64,000 bases of DNA, from assembly GCF_001541315.1 (NCBI RefSeq), contig NZ_LMVK01000023.1, positions 480,663 to 544,662 of the forward strand. The letters are read 5' to 3'. Positions 39,324 through 48,089 of this stretch are shown here, piece after piece. A program made the position numbers and the translations under genes. Position 1 is the first letter of the stretch, and each line of letters begins with the position of its first letter. The stretch comes from Agrobacterium tumefaciens str. B6 (lineage in GTDB: Bacteria > Pseudomonadota > Alphaproteobacteria > Rhizobiales > Rhizobiaceae). A model generated the notes under the pieces. It saw only the letters and a program-made list of their open reading frames with translations, had not been told where the DNA came from and did not search any database.

Positions 39324-40724
39324 ATGGCTGACGGCACAGATCAGAAATCCTCCAACCAGATGTGGGGCGGACGTTTCGCTTCCGGGCCATCTGCCATCAT
39401 GGAAGAGATAAATGCCTCCATCGGCTTCGACAAGAAGCTTTACGCCCAGGATATCCGCGGCTCTATGGCGCATGCCGCCATGCTGGCGGAAAAAGGCATT
39501 ATTTCGCAGGAAGATAAAGACAAGATCGTTCACGGCCTGAACACGATCCTGTCAGAGATTAAGGCCGGCACCTTCGAATTCTCGCGCAAGCTCGAAGATA
39601 TTCACATGAACATCGAGGCGCGGCTTGCCACCCTCATCGGCACGGCGGCCGGCCGTCTGCACACCGCCCGCTCGCGCAATGATCAGGTGGCGCTCGATTT
39701 CCGCCTGTGGGTCAAGGAAGAATTGCAGAAGACGGAGAGCATGCTGACCGCGCTCATCGCCGCCTTCCTCGATCGCGCCGAAGAAAATGCCGATACGGTC
39801 ATGCCCGGCTTCACCCATCTGCAGACAGCCCAGCCCGTCACCTTCGGCCATCATTGCATGGCCTATGTGGAAATGTTCGGCCGTGACCGCGCCCGCGTGC
39901 GCCACGCCATCGAGCATCTGGATGAAAGCCCGATCGGTGCTGCCGCTCTTGCCGGCACCGGCTACCCCATTGACCGCCACATGACGGCGAAGGCGCTCGG
40001 CTTCCGCGAGCCGACCCGCAATTCCATCGACACCGTCTCCGACCGCGATTTCGCGCTGGAATTCCTGTCGATCGCCTCGATCTGCGCCACGCATCTGTCG
40101 CGTCTCGCCGAAGAAATCGTTATCTGGTCGACGCCGCAATTCGGCTTCATCCGCCTGTCGGACGCTTTTTCCACCGGCTCGTCGATCATGCCGCAGAAGA
40201 AGAACCCTGACGCAGCCGAACTGGTGCGCGCCAAGACCGGCCGCATCAACGGCTCGCTGGTAGCGCTTCTGACTGTTATGAAGGGCCTGCCGCTCGCCTA
40301 TTCCAAGGACATGCAGGAGGACAAGGAACAGGTTTTCGACGCCGCCGAAAGCCTGGAACTGGCGATTGCCGCCATGACCGGCATGATCCGCGACCTCGAA
40401 GTGCGCAAGGACCGCATGCGTGCGGCGGCGGGATCTGGTTATTCCACCGCCACCGATCTCGCCGACTGGCTGGTGCGCGAGGCGGGCCTGCCCTTCCGCG
40501 ATGCCCACCATGTGACCGGCAATGCCGTGGCGCTGGCGGAAAAGAAGGGCTGCGATCTGGCCGATCTTTCGCTCGAGGAGCTGCAGGCAATTCATCCTGC
40601 CATCACCAGCGGCGTTTTCGACGTTCTTTCGGTCGAAGCATCGGTTGCCAGCCGCGTGAGCTTCGGCGGCACGGCCCCTTCGGAAGTGCGAAAGCAGATC
40701 GCCTGGTGGCGTGGACGCAACTGA
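39324..40724 (+). CDS. argH: Argininosuccinate lyase
   Basis: 466 residues. Signature [15 protein letters not shown] with the catalytic serine loop, plus [17 protein letters not shown] and [14 protein letters not shown]. It makes arginine and fumarate, the last step of arginine biosynthesis. Start ATG 39324 ([10 protein letters not shown]); the ribosome site CAGGGCAC is weak. A terminator follows. Confidence 0.97.
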   Translation: MADGTDQKSSNQMWGGRFASGPSAIMEEINASIGFDKKLYAQDIRGSMAHAAMLAEKGIISQEDKDKIVHGLNTILSEIKAGTFEFSRKLEDIHMNIEARLATLIGTAAGRLHTARSRNDQVALDFRLWVKEELQKTESMLTALIAAFLDRAEENADTVMPGFTHLQTAQPVTFGHHCMAYVEMFGRDRARVRHAIEHLDESPIGAAALAGTGYPIDRHMTAKALGFREPTRNSIDTVSDRDFALEFLSIASICATHLSRLAEEIVIWSTPQFGFIRLSDAFSTGSSIMPQKKNPDAAELVRAKTGRINGSLVALLTVMKGLPLAYSKDMQEDKEQVFDAAESLELAIAAMTGMIRDLEVRKDRMRAAAGSGYSTATDLADWLVREAGLPFRDAHHVTGNAVALAEKKGCDLADLSLEELQAIHPAITSGVFDVLSVEASVASRVSFGGTAPSEVRKQIAWWRGRN

Positions 40725-40752
40725 TAAATCTGCGTTACGCTGCGATCACAAG

Positions 40753-40783
40753 AAACAGGGTGCACAAGCGCCCTGTTTTTCGT
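40753..40783 (+). terminator. Intrinsic terminator after argH
   Basis: AAACAGGGTGC (40753-40763) pairs with GCGCCCTGTTT (40768-40778) with one T-G wobble, loop ACAA, then TTTTTCG. It lies between argH and the small lipoprotein gene. Confidence 0.8.
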
Positions 40784-40818
40784 TATCAGAGAGGCACATA
40801 TTTCCTTTGGACAGGCTC

Positions 40819-41022
40819 ATGCTTTCAAAAACCGCGCGCAAAATCATCGTTCCCATCGGCATGACGCTCGCCGTCAGCCTTGCTCTCAGCGCCTGTGGGC
40901 GAAAGGGCGATATCGATCCACCGAGCACGCCGGTCGAAATGCGCAACAAACGCAATGCCGACGGAACGGAAACGAAACCGGCAACGGCGGAACGTCCTTT
41001 CATCCTCGACAAGCTTCTCTGA
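40819..41022 (+). CDS. lptM: Small lipoprotein, LptM-like
   Basis: 67 residues with a lipoprotein signal ending in the lipobox LSAC; mature N-terminus is Cys26 followed by GRKGDIDPP, the hallmark of LptM/YifL. LptM assists assembly of the LptDE outer-membrane LPS translocon. ATG 40819 is chosen. It precedes lysA by 13 bp, the same order as in many Proteobacteria. Confidence 0.85.
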   Translation: MLSKTARKIIVPIGMTLAVSLALSACGRKGDIDPPSTPVEMRNKRNADGTETKPATAERPFILDKLL

Positions 41023-41035
41023 CGGATAAAAGCCC

Positions 41036-42304
41036 GTGAACCATTTTGGCTATATCGACGGCGTGTTGCACGCCGAAAACGTGCCCGTGCCTGAGATCGC
41101 CAAGGCGGTGGGCACGCCCTTCTACGTCTATTCGACCGCGACGCTGGAGCGCCACTACAAGGTGTTCTCAGGCGCTTTTGCCGATGTGGACGCCATGGTC
41201 TGTTACGCCATGAAGGCCAATTCCAATCAGGCGGTGCTGAAGACGCTGGCGAAGCTCGGCGCGGGCATCGACGTCGTCTCCGGTGGCGAATTGCGCCGCG
41301 CGCTTGCAGCCGGCGTGCCGGCAAGCCGCATCATGTTTTCCGGCGTCGGCAAGACCGTGGCGGAAATGGATTACGCGCTGGATGCCGGCATCTACTGCTT
41401 CAACATCGAATCCGAGCCGGAGCTGGAAGTCCTCAACCTGCGCGCCGTCAAGGCCGGCAAAAGGGCGCATGTCTCCTTCCGCATCAATCCTGACGTGGAT
41501 GCGCGCACCCACGCCAAGATTTCCACCGGCAAGAAAGAAAACAAGTTCGGCATCTCCTATGAACGCGCCCGCGCGGTCTATGCCCATGCCGCCACTTTGC
41601 CCGGTATCGAAGTCACCGGCATAGATATGCACATCGGCAGCCAGATTACCGAATTGCAGCCTTTCGAGGATGCCTTCCGGTTGCTGCGTGAACTGGTCGA
41701 GGCGCTGCGCACCGACGGACACACGATCAGCCATGTCGACATCGGCGGCGGTCTCGGCATTCCCTACCGCGACGACAACAACCCGCCGCCGCTGCCCGAT
41801 GCCTATGCGCATATCGTCAAGAATGAACTGAAAAGCCTCAACTGTAAGATCATCACCGAACCGGGACGCCTGATTGTCGGCAATGCTGGTATTCTGGTGA
41901 CTGAGGTGATCTATGTGAAGGATGGCGGCGAGAAGACCTTCGTGATCGTTGACGGCGCGATGAACGACCTCATCCGCCCGACGCTTTACGAGGCCTATCA
42001 CGGCATTCGCCCGGTCGCGCAGCCCGCTGTAGACGCGCCGCGTATCAAGGCCGATATCGTCGGCCCCGTCTGCGAAACCGGTGACTATCTGGCGCTGGAC
42101 CGCGAGATGGCCGCACCGCAGCCGGGCGATCTCATCGCCGTCAGCTCCGCCGGCGCCTATGGCGCGGTGCAGGCCGGCACGTATAATTCGCGCCTGCTGG
42201 TGCCGGAAGTGCTGGTGAAGGGTGACAAGTTCCACGTCATCCGCCCGCGCGGCACCTATGAAGAGCTGATCGCTCTCGATTCCGTACCCGTCTGGCTCGA
42301 TTGA
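41036..42304 (+). CDS. lysA: Diaminopimelate decarboxylase
   Basis: 422 residues, GTG start 41036. PLP lysine in CYAMKANSNQAVL, glycine loop HVDIGGGLGIPY, and the substrate/dimer motif GPVCETGDYLA. It makes lysine from meso-diaminopimelate. Fold-type III alanine racemase-like barrel plus beta domain. Co-transcribed with lptM. Confidence 0.97.
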   Translation: MNHFGYIDGVLHAENVPVPEIAKAVGTPFYVYSTATLERHYKVFSGAFADVDAMVCYAMKANSNQAVLKTLAKLGAGIDVVSGGELRRALAAGVPASRIMFSGVGKTVAEMDYALDAGIYCFNIESEPELEVLNLRAVKAGKRAHVSFRINPDVDARTHAKISTGKKENKFGISYERARAVYAHAATLPGIEVTGIDMHIGSQITELQPFEDAFRLLRELVEALRTDGHTISHVDIGGGLGIPYRDDNNPPPLPDAYAHIVKNELKSLNCKIITEPGRLIVGNAGILVTEVIYVKDGGEKTFVIVDGAMNDLIRPTLYEAYHGIRPVAQPAVDAPRIKADIVGPVCETGDYLALDREMAAPQPGDLIAVSSAGAYGAVQAGTYNSRLLVPEVLVKGDKFHVIRPRGTYEELIALDSVPVWLD

Positions 42305-42482
42305 TTTCGCCTGTCGCACCGCGGACCGATCACAATCAAGCGAAGTTGCCTAAAAAATGGGGGTGAGCATCCGCTTGCCCTCGTCTTCGCCACAAAGAAT
42401 GTTATCCTTGCCCCTCAGGATACAAGCAGCTCGCCGTTCCGGGAATGGCGTTTGACGTGGCCAGAACCGGGAGAACGGATTG

Positions 42483-45182
42483 ATGACCACAACCGGAGAG
42501 GACAGGACAGGCAGAAAGCGCCCGACCGGCGCATTCGCGCAGCGGCCGGACCTTGCCCGTCTGGTTGCCGCCAAGCGCTTCTTCGCGAAAATCGTGCTGC
42601 TCTGCGAGAAAATCGCACCTAAAACCCTGTGGCCGCTCTCCATCGCCGCCGTGTTTCTGGCGCTCGCCTGGTTCGGCCTTTACCGACACATGCCGGATTT
42701 CCTACGGCTTGGCATCGTTTTTGTGCTGGTTTTCAGTTTTATCGCCACGCTTCTGCCGATCCTCAGGCTGAAATGGCCGACGGATAATGATGCGTCGCGC
42801 CTCCTAGAGGATCGGAACGGTCTCGCGCACCAGCCAGTCGGCGTGCAGGAAGACGAACCTGCCTTTGACACACCATTTTCCCGCACACTCTGGAAAGAAC
42901 ACCAGATTCGCATGGCGGAGCGCATCGCCGCGCTCAATGCCGGCCTGCCGAAACCCGATATCGCCCGTTATGACCGGCTGGCGCTGCGCGCCATTCCGGC
43001 ACTGCTTCTGGTCACTGCTTTCGGTTTTTCCTATTCCAACGGCGCGGGCACCGTTGCCGATGCTTTCCGCAGCCGGCCGGTCGTCGGTCCGCTCAATCCG
43101 GATATTCGTCTCGATGCCTGGGTCACGCCGCCCGCTTATACCGGCCGCGCACCGATTTTCCTGACCGGGCGTGACGCAACCAACCGCGACGCGGTTTCCG
43201 TGCCGCAATCCTCCAAGCTGACGATCCGCATGACCGGCGGCGATGGCGGCGAGGAGGTGACCTTCGAACCGGAAATGGCAGGCGCATTGCAGAAGCTTGC
43301 ACCGGAAGCGGCGCGCGCCGACAGTGCAAGCGGCGAGGTCGCCGTTCAGGCGCCGGTGCGTTCGGCGGATCAGCCCGTCGCGCCGCGCACCTTCGCCATG
43401 GATGTCACCGAAAGCGGCATGATTACCGCCAATGGCGAGCAATGGGTCTTCAACGTCATTCCCGACCAGCCGCCCAGCATCGCCTTCGACAACATGCCGC
43501 GCCGGGCCGTCAACGGCGCGCTGGAAGTGGGCTTCACGGCCAAAGACGATTACGGCCTGAAGGAAGCCCATGCGATCATCGAGCCGCTTGGCGTAGCGGA
43601 AGGCGCAACCGCACTTTACCCGGCGCCGGAATTCAAGCTCGATCTGCCGCGGCACAACAATCGCGAAATCAAGGGCCTGACCAGCCGCAACCTGACCGAA
43701 CATCCGATGGCGGGCAAGCGCGTGCGCATCACGCTGGTGGCGACCGACGGCGCCGGCCAGACCGGCCGCAGCCCCGCGCATGAAATGGTGCTGCCGGGCC
43801 GTAACTTCTCCGAACCGCTGGCGGCCTCCATCGCCGAACAGCGGCAGATTTTCTCACTGGACACGCGCCAGATGCCGAAGGCCATCGCCTATAACGAGGC
43901 GGTAGGCCTGCGCCCGGAAGAGACCATTCCCAACACCACGCATTATCTCCTGCTGCAATCGGCGCAGACCCGCATGCGGCTCGCCTATAATGAGGAGATG
44001 CTGAAGGATACGGCTGATTACCTCTGGGAAATTGCGCTCGGCATCGAGGATGGCGATCTTTCGCAGGCCGAAAAACGCCTGCGCGATGCGCAGACTGCGC
44101 TTTCGGAAGCGTTGCAGCGAAATGCCTCTGACGAAGAGGTCGCCAAGCTGATGCAGGAACTGCGGGAAGCGATGCAGCAATTCATGAACGAGCTTGCGCA
44201 GCGCATGCAGAACGCGCCGCAAGCCAACATGAACCAGCAGGCGCAAAACGTTCTGCGGCAGCGCGATCTGGAAAACATGATGAACCAGATCGAGAACCTC
44301 GCCCGCTCCGGCAACCGTGACGCAGCGCAGGAAATGCTGTCGCAGCTGCAGCGCATGATGAACAATCTGCAGGCAGGCAGGCCGCAGCGTCAGGGCCAGC
44401 AGGGGCAGCAACAGAGCAGCAAGATGCGCCAGCAGATCGACAAGCTGGGCGAAATCCTGCAGCAGCAGCAGAAGCTGATGGACGAGACCTTCAAGCTCGA
44501 TCAGGCGCTGCGCGACCGCATGCAGCGCGGCGACCCGCAGCAGGGCGGCGAAAGCCAAGACGAGCAGCAGATGGGTGAAAACGGCCAGCAGCCTCAAGAG
44601 GGTCAGCAGGGCCAACAGGGCGAAAATGGCCAGCAGGGTGGGCAGCAGCAGTCTGACCAGATGACTGCGGAACAATTGCGCGAAGCGCTGAAAAACCTGC
44701 GGGCGCAGCAGGATGCACTCGGCAAGCAGCTCGGCGAATTGCAGCAGGGTCTTCGTGATCTCGGCATGGAACCGGGCGAAAACTTCGGCAAGGCGCAGCA
44801 GGAAATGCAGGGCGCCGGCGAGGCACTGGGCAAGGGCCAGGGCGAACAGGCTGTCGAAGGCCAGGGCAATGCGCTGAACGCGCTGCGACAGGGCGCGCAG
44901 GACATGATGGGCCAGATCATGCAGGCCATGCGCCAGCAGGGTCAGCAGCCCGGGCAAGGTCAGGAAGGCATGGCCGGACAGGGCGGCCAGAACGGTCGCG
45001 ACCCGCTCGGCCGTCCGCGCAGCACCACCGGCCCGGATTTCGGCGATCAGGTGAAGGTGCCTGACGAGATCGACGTTCAGCGTGCCCGCGAAATCCTCGA
45101 GGCTATCCGTGAAAAGCTCGGCAACAACCCGCCGGGGGAAATCGAGCGGCGTTATCTGGAGCGGTTGCTGGATATCAAGTGA
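42483..45182 (+). CDS. TIGR02302/DUF4175-family large membrane protein
   Basis: 899 residues. Two closely spaced hydrophobic helices at about 50-95, a further one near 175-190, a large middle domain of beta type (DIRLDAWVTPPAYTGRAP, DDYGLKEAHAII), then a glutamine-rich coiled-coil region from about 480 to 840 with many QQ, QGQ and GQQG repeats, and a C-terminal ARGINE/GLU tail ending RYLERLLDIK. The family is confined to Alphaproteobacteria and has no assigned function. GGAG about 9 nt before ATG 42483. Confidence 0.85.
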   Translation: MTTTGEDRTGRKRPTGAFAQRPDLARLVAAKRFFAKIVLLCEKIAPKTLWPLSIAAVFLALAWFGLYRHMPDFLRLGIVFVLVFSFIATLLPILRLKWPTDNDASRLLEDRNGLAHQPVGVQEDEPAFDTPFSRTLWKEHQIRMAERIAALNAGLPKPDIARYDRLALRAIPALLLVTAFGFSYSNGAGTVADAFRSRPVVGPLNPDIRLDAWVTPPAYTGRAPIFLTGRDATNRDAVSVPQSSKLTIRMTGGDGGEEVTFEPEMAGALQKLAPEAARADSASGEVAVQAPVRSADQPVAPRTFAMDVTESGMITANGEQWVFNVIPDQPPSIAFDNMPRRAVNGALEVGFTAKDDYGLKEAHAIIEPLGVAEGATALYPAPEFKLDLPRHNNREIKGLTSRNLTEHPMAGKRVRITLVATDGAGQTGRSPAHEMVLPGRNFSEPLAASIAEQRQIFSLDTRQMPKAIAYNEAVGLRPEETIPNTTHYLLLQSAQTRMRLAYNEEMLKDTADYLWEIALGIEDGDLSQAEKRLRDAQTALSEALQRNASDEEVAKLMQELREAMQQFMNELAQRMQNAPQANMNQQAQNVLRQRDLENMMNQIENLARSGNRDAAQEMLSQLQRMMNNLQAGRPQRQGQQGQQQSSKMRQQIDKLGEILQQQQKLMDETFKLDQALRDRMQRGDPQQGGESQDEQQMGENGQQPQEGQQGQQGENGQQGGQQQSDQMTAEQLREALKNLRAQQDALGKQLGELQQGLRDLGMEPGENFGKAQQEMQGAGEALGKGQGEQAVEGQGNALNALRQGAQDMMGQIMQAMRQQGQQPGQGQEGMAGQGGQNGRDPLGRPRSTTGPDFGDQVKVPDEIDVQRAREILEAIREKLGNNPPGEIERRYLERLLDIK

Positions 45183-45244
45183 GGCGCATGCCCGATTTAC
45201 TCAGTGCGCTCCAGTACAGCCAGTTTTAAAGAGTAAAGTTTCTC

Positions 45245-45357
45245 GGTCATGCCGGACTTGATCCGGCATCCAGCAGACGCGCGTCTGCGCGGCGAGACGA
45301 CTCTTTTCAGCCCAAGTCCTTGGGCTGGCTGGATCCCGGCTCAAGGCCGGGATGACG
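45245..45357. repeat. Palindromic intergenic repeat element (copy 1)
   Basis: Outer arms at 45245-45274 (GGTCATGCCGGACTTGATCC then GGCATCCAGC) and 45328-45357 (GCTGGATCCCGGCTCAAGGC then CGGGATGACG), each itself palindromic (CCGGACTTGATCCGG; CCCGGCTCAAGGCCGGG). Central part holds a further hairpin. Matches the architecture of the element at 52439 and of rhizobial intergenic mosaic elements. Confidence 0.8.
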
Positions 45358-45398
45358 GAAGTGGAATCGGAAAGACCATCGGGTAAGTCTGGTCAACA

Positions 45399-45425
45399 AA
45401 AAAGGCGGCCGACGGCCGCCCTTTT
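45399..45425 (-). terminator. Bidirectional intrinsic terminator after cpdR
   Basis: GGCGGCC (45404-45410) pairs with GGCCGCC (45414-45420), loop GAC, with A-run on the left and T-run on the right, so T-tracts follow the stem on both strands. It ends the cpdR transcript and could also stop transcription from 42483. Confidence 0.85.
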
Positions 45426-45445
45426 CAAATTTCTATAACCTTCGC

Positions 45446-45805
45446 TCACGCCGCGAGCGCACGGGCGACAGCCTTGCGGATATCGGGAAGCGCGAAGGGT
45501 TTGGAAACCACATCGACAATCTTTTCGGCCAGATCATCAGCGCGTTCGCGCTGTTCGGCATAACCGGTCATCAACAAAATGCGCATGGCTGGGAAGCTTT
45601 CGGCGGCGCGGTGCGCCAGCTCGATGCCATCCATGACCGGCATGCGGATATCCGAAAGAAGAAGATCGAAACTGGTTTCCTGGAGCTTCTCCAGCCCCTG
45701 CTCGCCGTCTGCCGCCTCATGGGTCTCGTGACCGTCGAGACGCAGGGCGCGGGCGACAAAAGCCCGCAATGCATCCTCATCTTCGGTAATCAGAATCTTC
45801 GCCAT
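45446..45805 (-). CDS. cpdR: Single-domain response regulator CpdR
   Basis: 119 residues, receiver domain only: acidic pair ITEDEDALRAF, phospho-acceptor Asp in LLLSDIRMPVMDG, conserved Thr in LLMTGYAEQRER and Lys in VSKPFALPD. In Alphaproteobacteria CpdR, phosphorylated via CckA-ChpT, controls ClpXP localisation and turnover of cell-cycle regulators. AGGAG is 9 nt before ATG 45805. Confidence 0.92.
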   Translation of the reverse strand: MAKILITEDEDALRAFVARALRLDGHETHEAADGEQGLEKLQETSFDLLLSDIRMPVMDGIELAHRAAESFPAMRILLMTGYAEQRERADDLAEKIVDVVSKPFALPDIRKAVARALAA

Positions 45806-45855
45806 CAATCATTGCTCCTGGGCATCATTTCCAGCCGTGAGCAACATCGCAGGCT

Positions 45856-45895
45856 CCTCTTTTCAAGAGGTAAACACCCAGGCTTTGGCTGGGTG
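45856..45895 (-). terminator. Tandem hairpins between cpdR and hpt
   Basis: CCTCTT / AAGAGG (45856-45870) and CACCCAG (45875-45881) / CTGGGTG (45889-45895). Read leftwards, the second is followed by TTTACC. Weak terminator or attenuator for the hpt transcript before cpdR. Confidence 0.45.
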
Positions 45896-45947
45896 AATGG
45901 TTAATGAGGCGTCTCCGCCCTGTGCCGTTCCGGCACGGGAGAAGTAG

Positions 45948-46490
45948 TCAGGCGTCGCCGGTCACGACGCCGACGAAAGGCAGTTCGCGGAAGGCATAGG
46001 CCACGTCCATGCCGTAACCCACGACGAAATAATCTGGACATTCGAAACCGACATAATCGGCCTCCAGATCTTCCTTGCGCTTCACCTTCTTGTCGAGCAG
46101 CACGGCGATGGTGACGTGGCGCGCGCCGCGCTCATAGAGCAGTTCCTTGGCGAAACGCAGCGTGCGGCCGGATTCCAGAATATCGTCGATCAGGAGCACA
46201 TCGCGATCCTTCACATCGCTGTCGATATCCTTGACGATCCTGACGCCTTGCGAAACCGTGCCGGTGCCATAGCTCGACAGCGTGATGAATTCGACTTCGG
46301 GCGCAAGGCCGCTGTCATGCAGCGCGCGGATAAGATCGGCCGCGAAAATGAACGATCCCTTGAGCACGGCAATGACCAGCAAATCCTTGGTCGGGCCGCT
46401 GGCAATGTGCTTGGCCATGTCGCGATTGCGCTCGGCGATCTGCTCGGCGGTATAAAGCGGCTCGATATTTTTTCCACGGACGACGGGCAT
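45948..46490 (-). CDS. hpt: Hypoxanthine phosphoribosyltransferase
   Basis: 180 residues. PRPP-binding loop VLLIDDILESGRTL and LKGSFIFAADLIRAL; C-terminal YVGFECPDYFVVGYGMDVA-like substrate region. Salvages hypoxanthine and guanine to nucleotides. Start ATG 46490 has AGGAGTAAG nearby. Downstream tandem hairpins lie before cpdR. Confidence 0.95.
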   Translation of the reverse strand: MPVVRGKNIEPLYTAEQIAERNRDMAKHIASGPTKDLLVIAVLKGSFIFAADLIRALHDSGLAPEVEFITLSSYGTGTVSQGVRIVKDIDSDVKDRDVLLIDDILESGRTLRFAKELLYERGARHVTIAVLLDKKVKRKEDLEADYVGFECPDYFVVGYGMDVAYAFRELPFVGVVTGDA

Positions 46491-46558
46491 TCTTACTCCT
46501 GTGCTGCGCCTTGCCGATTTTACCTTTCAGTAAAAATAGAAGACAGGCGTTAGCACAG

Positions 46559-47236
46559 TCAGCGTTCGGACGCACCCGCCTCGACGAAGGAAAGCTTGAT
46601 CTCTGGCGTTTTTCCACCGGGATGGCGCAGTTTTGCCGAAAAACCGTGACTGAAACCGGGCTGCATCTCTTTCACCGGCGGTTCGATGACCATGCTGGCC
46701 ACCAGCTGCCCCTTGGCGGCGAAGAGATCGGCGCGAAGGGCCGGCACCTCTTCCAGATTGCCGCCATTGTTTTCCACGATGCCGTTGATGAGCAGAATAT
46801 CCATGCCGCCCGCTTCCTGCGGGGTCACGGTAACATGGGAAATGGCGAGCGGGCTGACCGGGGCCGCGGCGGCCGTCTTTTCCGGTACTACGACCGAGAG
46901 ACCACCCGAGCATACGAAGACAAAAATAGCGAGGCCGGCCACCAGTGCCGAATAGGCATCCGCCGAAAGGCGCGACAATCTGCGATCCACCCGGCCGATG
47001 AAGGCGAGGCCCAGCATGGGGAGGGTAATGGGCGGCTTTACCGCCTGCCGGCGCGCTGCGCCACGATTGTCATTTCCGGGCTGGCGCGCACGGTTTTCCT
47101 TGATGGTGACAAATTCAGCGTCTACCACGTCGCGGTCGGGATTTGCCGCCCGCGCCGAACGGCGCACCGGCGTTTCCGGCATCAGGAGGTCAAAATCGAA
47201 TGCCGCTTGCCGGCGAGATGAACGGAACATAGCCAT
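46559..47236 (-). CDS. Hypothetical membrane protein beside ftsE (DUF3426-like C-terminus)
   Basis: 225 residues: basic cytoplasmic N-terminus of about 90 residues, one transmembrane helix (AYSALVAGLAIFVFVCSGGL), and a periplasmic beta domain (ISHVTVTPQEAGGMDILLIN, then GIVENNGGNLEEVPALRADL) resembling the DUF3426/FxLYD type. In relatives this position often has a zinc-ribbon (MJ0042) N-terminus; no CxxC pair is present here. Divergent to ftsE. GGGGA precedes ATG 47236. Confidence 0.65.
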   Translation of the reverse strand: MAMFRSSRRQAAFDFDLLMPETPVRRSARAANPDRDVVDAEFVTIKENRARQPGNDNRGAARRQAVKPPITLPMLGLAFIGRVDRRLSRLSADAYSALVAGLAIFVFVCSGGLSVVVPEKTAAAAPVSPLAISHVTVTPQEAGGMDILLINGIVENNGGNLEEVPALRADLFAAKGQLVASMVIEPPVKEMQPGFSHGFSAKLRHPGGKTPEIKLSFVEAGASER

Positions 47237-47429
47237 AGAATTCCCCGGTCAGGTTTTCCGGCCCGCAAAACTGGGCATTGCAACGAATCCTGCCAAGTTT
47301 TAAATTTAATTGGTTAATGCTTCGCAAAAACGGCTCGCACGGGTCACCGGATCCGGGTTAACCCCCGACACCGAACCCAACGCGCCAGCGGCTTGCGAAC
47401 CACCACGAAACGAAGAGACTGGAAGTCCG

Positions 47430-48089
47430 TTGATCCATTTCGAAAATGTCGGGTTGCGTTACGGCATGGGACCCGAGATCCTGAGGGATATGACCTTCGA
47501 CATTCCCAAGGGGTCATTCCAGTTTCTGACCGGCCCGTCGGGCGCAGGCAAGACGACGCTTCTGCGCCTGCTTTTGATGTCGCTGCAGCCGACGCGCGGC
47601 AATATCCGCATGTTCAACCGCGATGTATCACGCATCCCGCGCAGCGAGCTGCCGATGCTGCGCCGCCGTGTCGGCATCGTGTTTCAGGATTTCCGGCTGC
47701 TGGATCATCTGACGACCTATGAGAATGTCGCCCTGCCGCTGCGTGTGCGCGGCAAGGAAGAGAGTGCCTATCGCAACGACGTGATCGAGCTTCTGAAATG
47801 GGTCGGGCTCGGCGAGCGCATCAATGTGCTGCCGGCCATTCTTTCCGGCGGGGAAAAGCAGCGCGCCGCCATTGCCCGCGCGCTGATGGACCAGCCGGAA
47901 ATATTGCTGGCCGACGAACCGACCGGCAACGTCGATCCGCCCATGGCCAAACGCCTGCTCAACCTCTTCCTGGAGCTCAACCGGCTGGGCACGGCCGTCG
48001 TCATCGCCACCCATGATTTTGGCCTGATGGACCAGATCGATGCGCGCCGGATGATCCTCACCGAAGGGCGGCTCGATATCTATGAATGA
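47430..48089 (+). CDS. ftsE: Cell division ATP-binding protein FtsE
   Basis: 219 residues from TTG 47430 with GGAAG 4 nt upstream, matching normal FtsE length; the open frame extends to 47310. Walker A GPSGAGKTT, Q-loop FQDFRLLDHLT, signature LSGGEKQRAAI, Walker B ILLADEPTGN, and the H-loop in THDFGLM. With FtsX it controls septal peptidoglycan hydrolases. Its stop overlaps the ftsX start by 8 nt. Confidence 0.95.
   Translation: MIHFENVGLRYGMGPEILRDMTFDIPKGSFQFLTGPSGAGKTTLLRLLLMSLQPTRGNIRMFNRDVSRIPRSELPMLRRRVGIVFQDFRLLDHLTTYENVALPLRVRGKEESAYRNDVIELLKWVGLGERINVLPAILSGGEKQRAAIARALMDQPEILLADEPTGNVDPPMAKRLLNLFLELNRLGTAVVIATHDFGLMDQIDARRMILTEGRLDIYE

Noticed and set aside
41036..41045. Whether lysA could begin at a later ATG instead of GTG 41036
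   Set aside because: The family N-terminus (NHFGYIDGVLHAE) starts at the GTG; later ATGs would remove conserved residues.
43854..44957. Leucine-rich minus-strand frame opposite the Q-rich protein
   Set aside because: It results from CAG/CTG complementarity of the glutamine tracts; no ribosome site or motif.
47310..47429. N-terminal extension of ftsE by 40 residues
   Set aside because: Not found in FtsE; TTG 47430 has a ribosome site and gives the normal 219-residue length.
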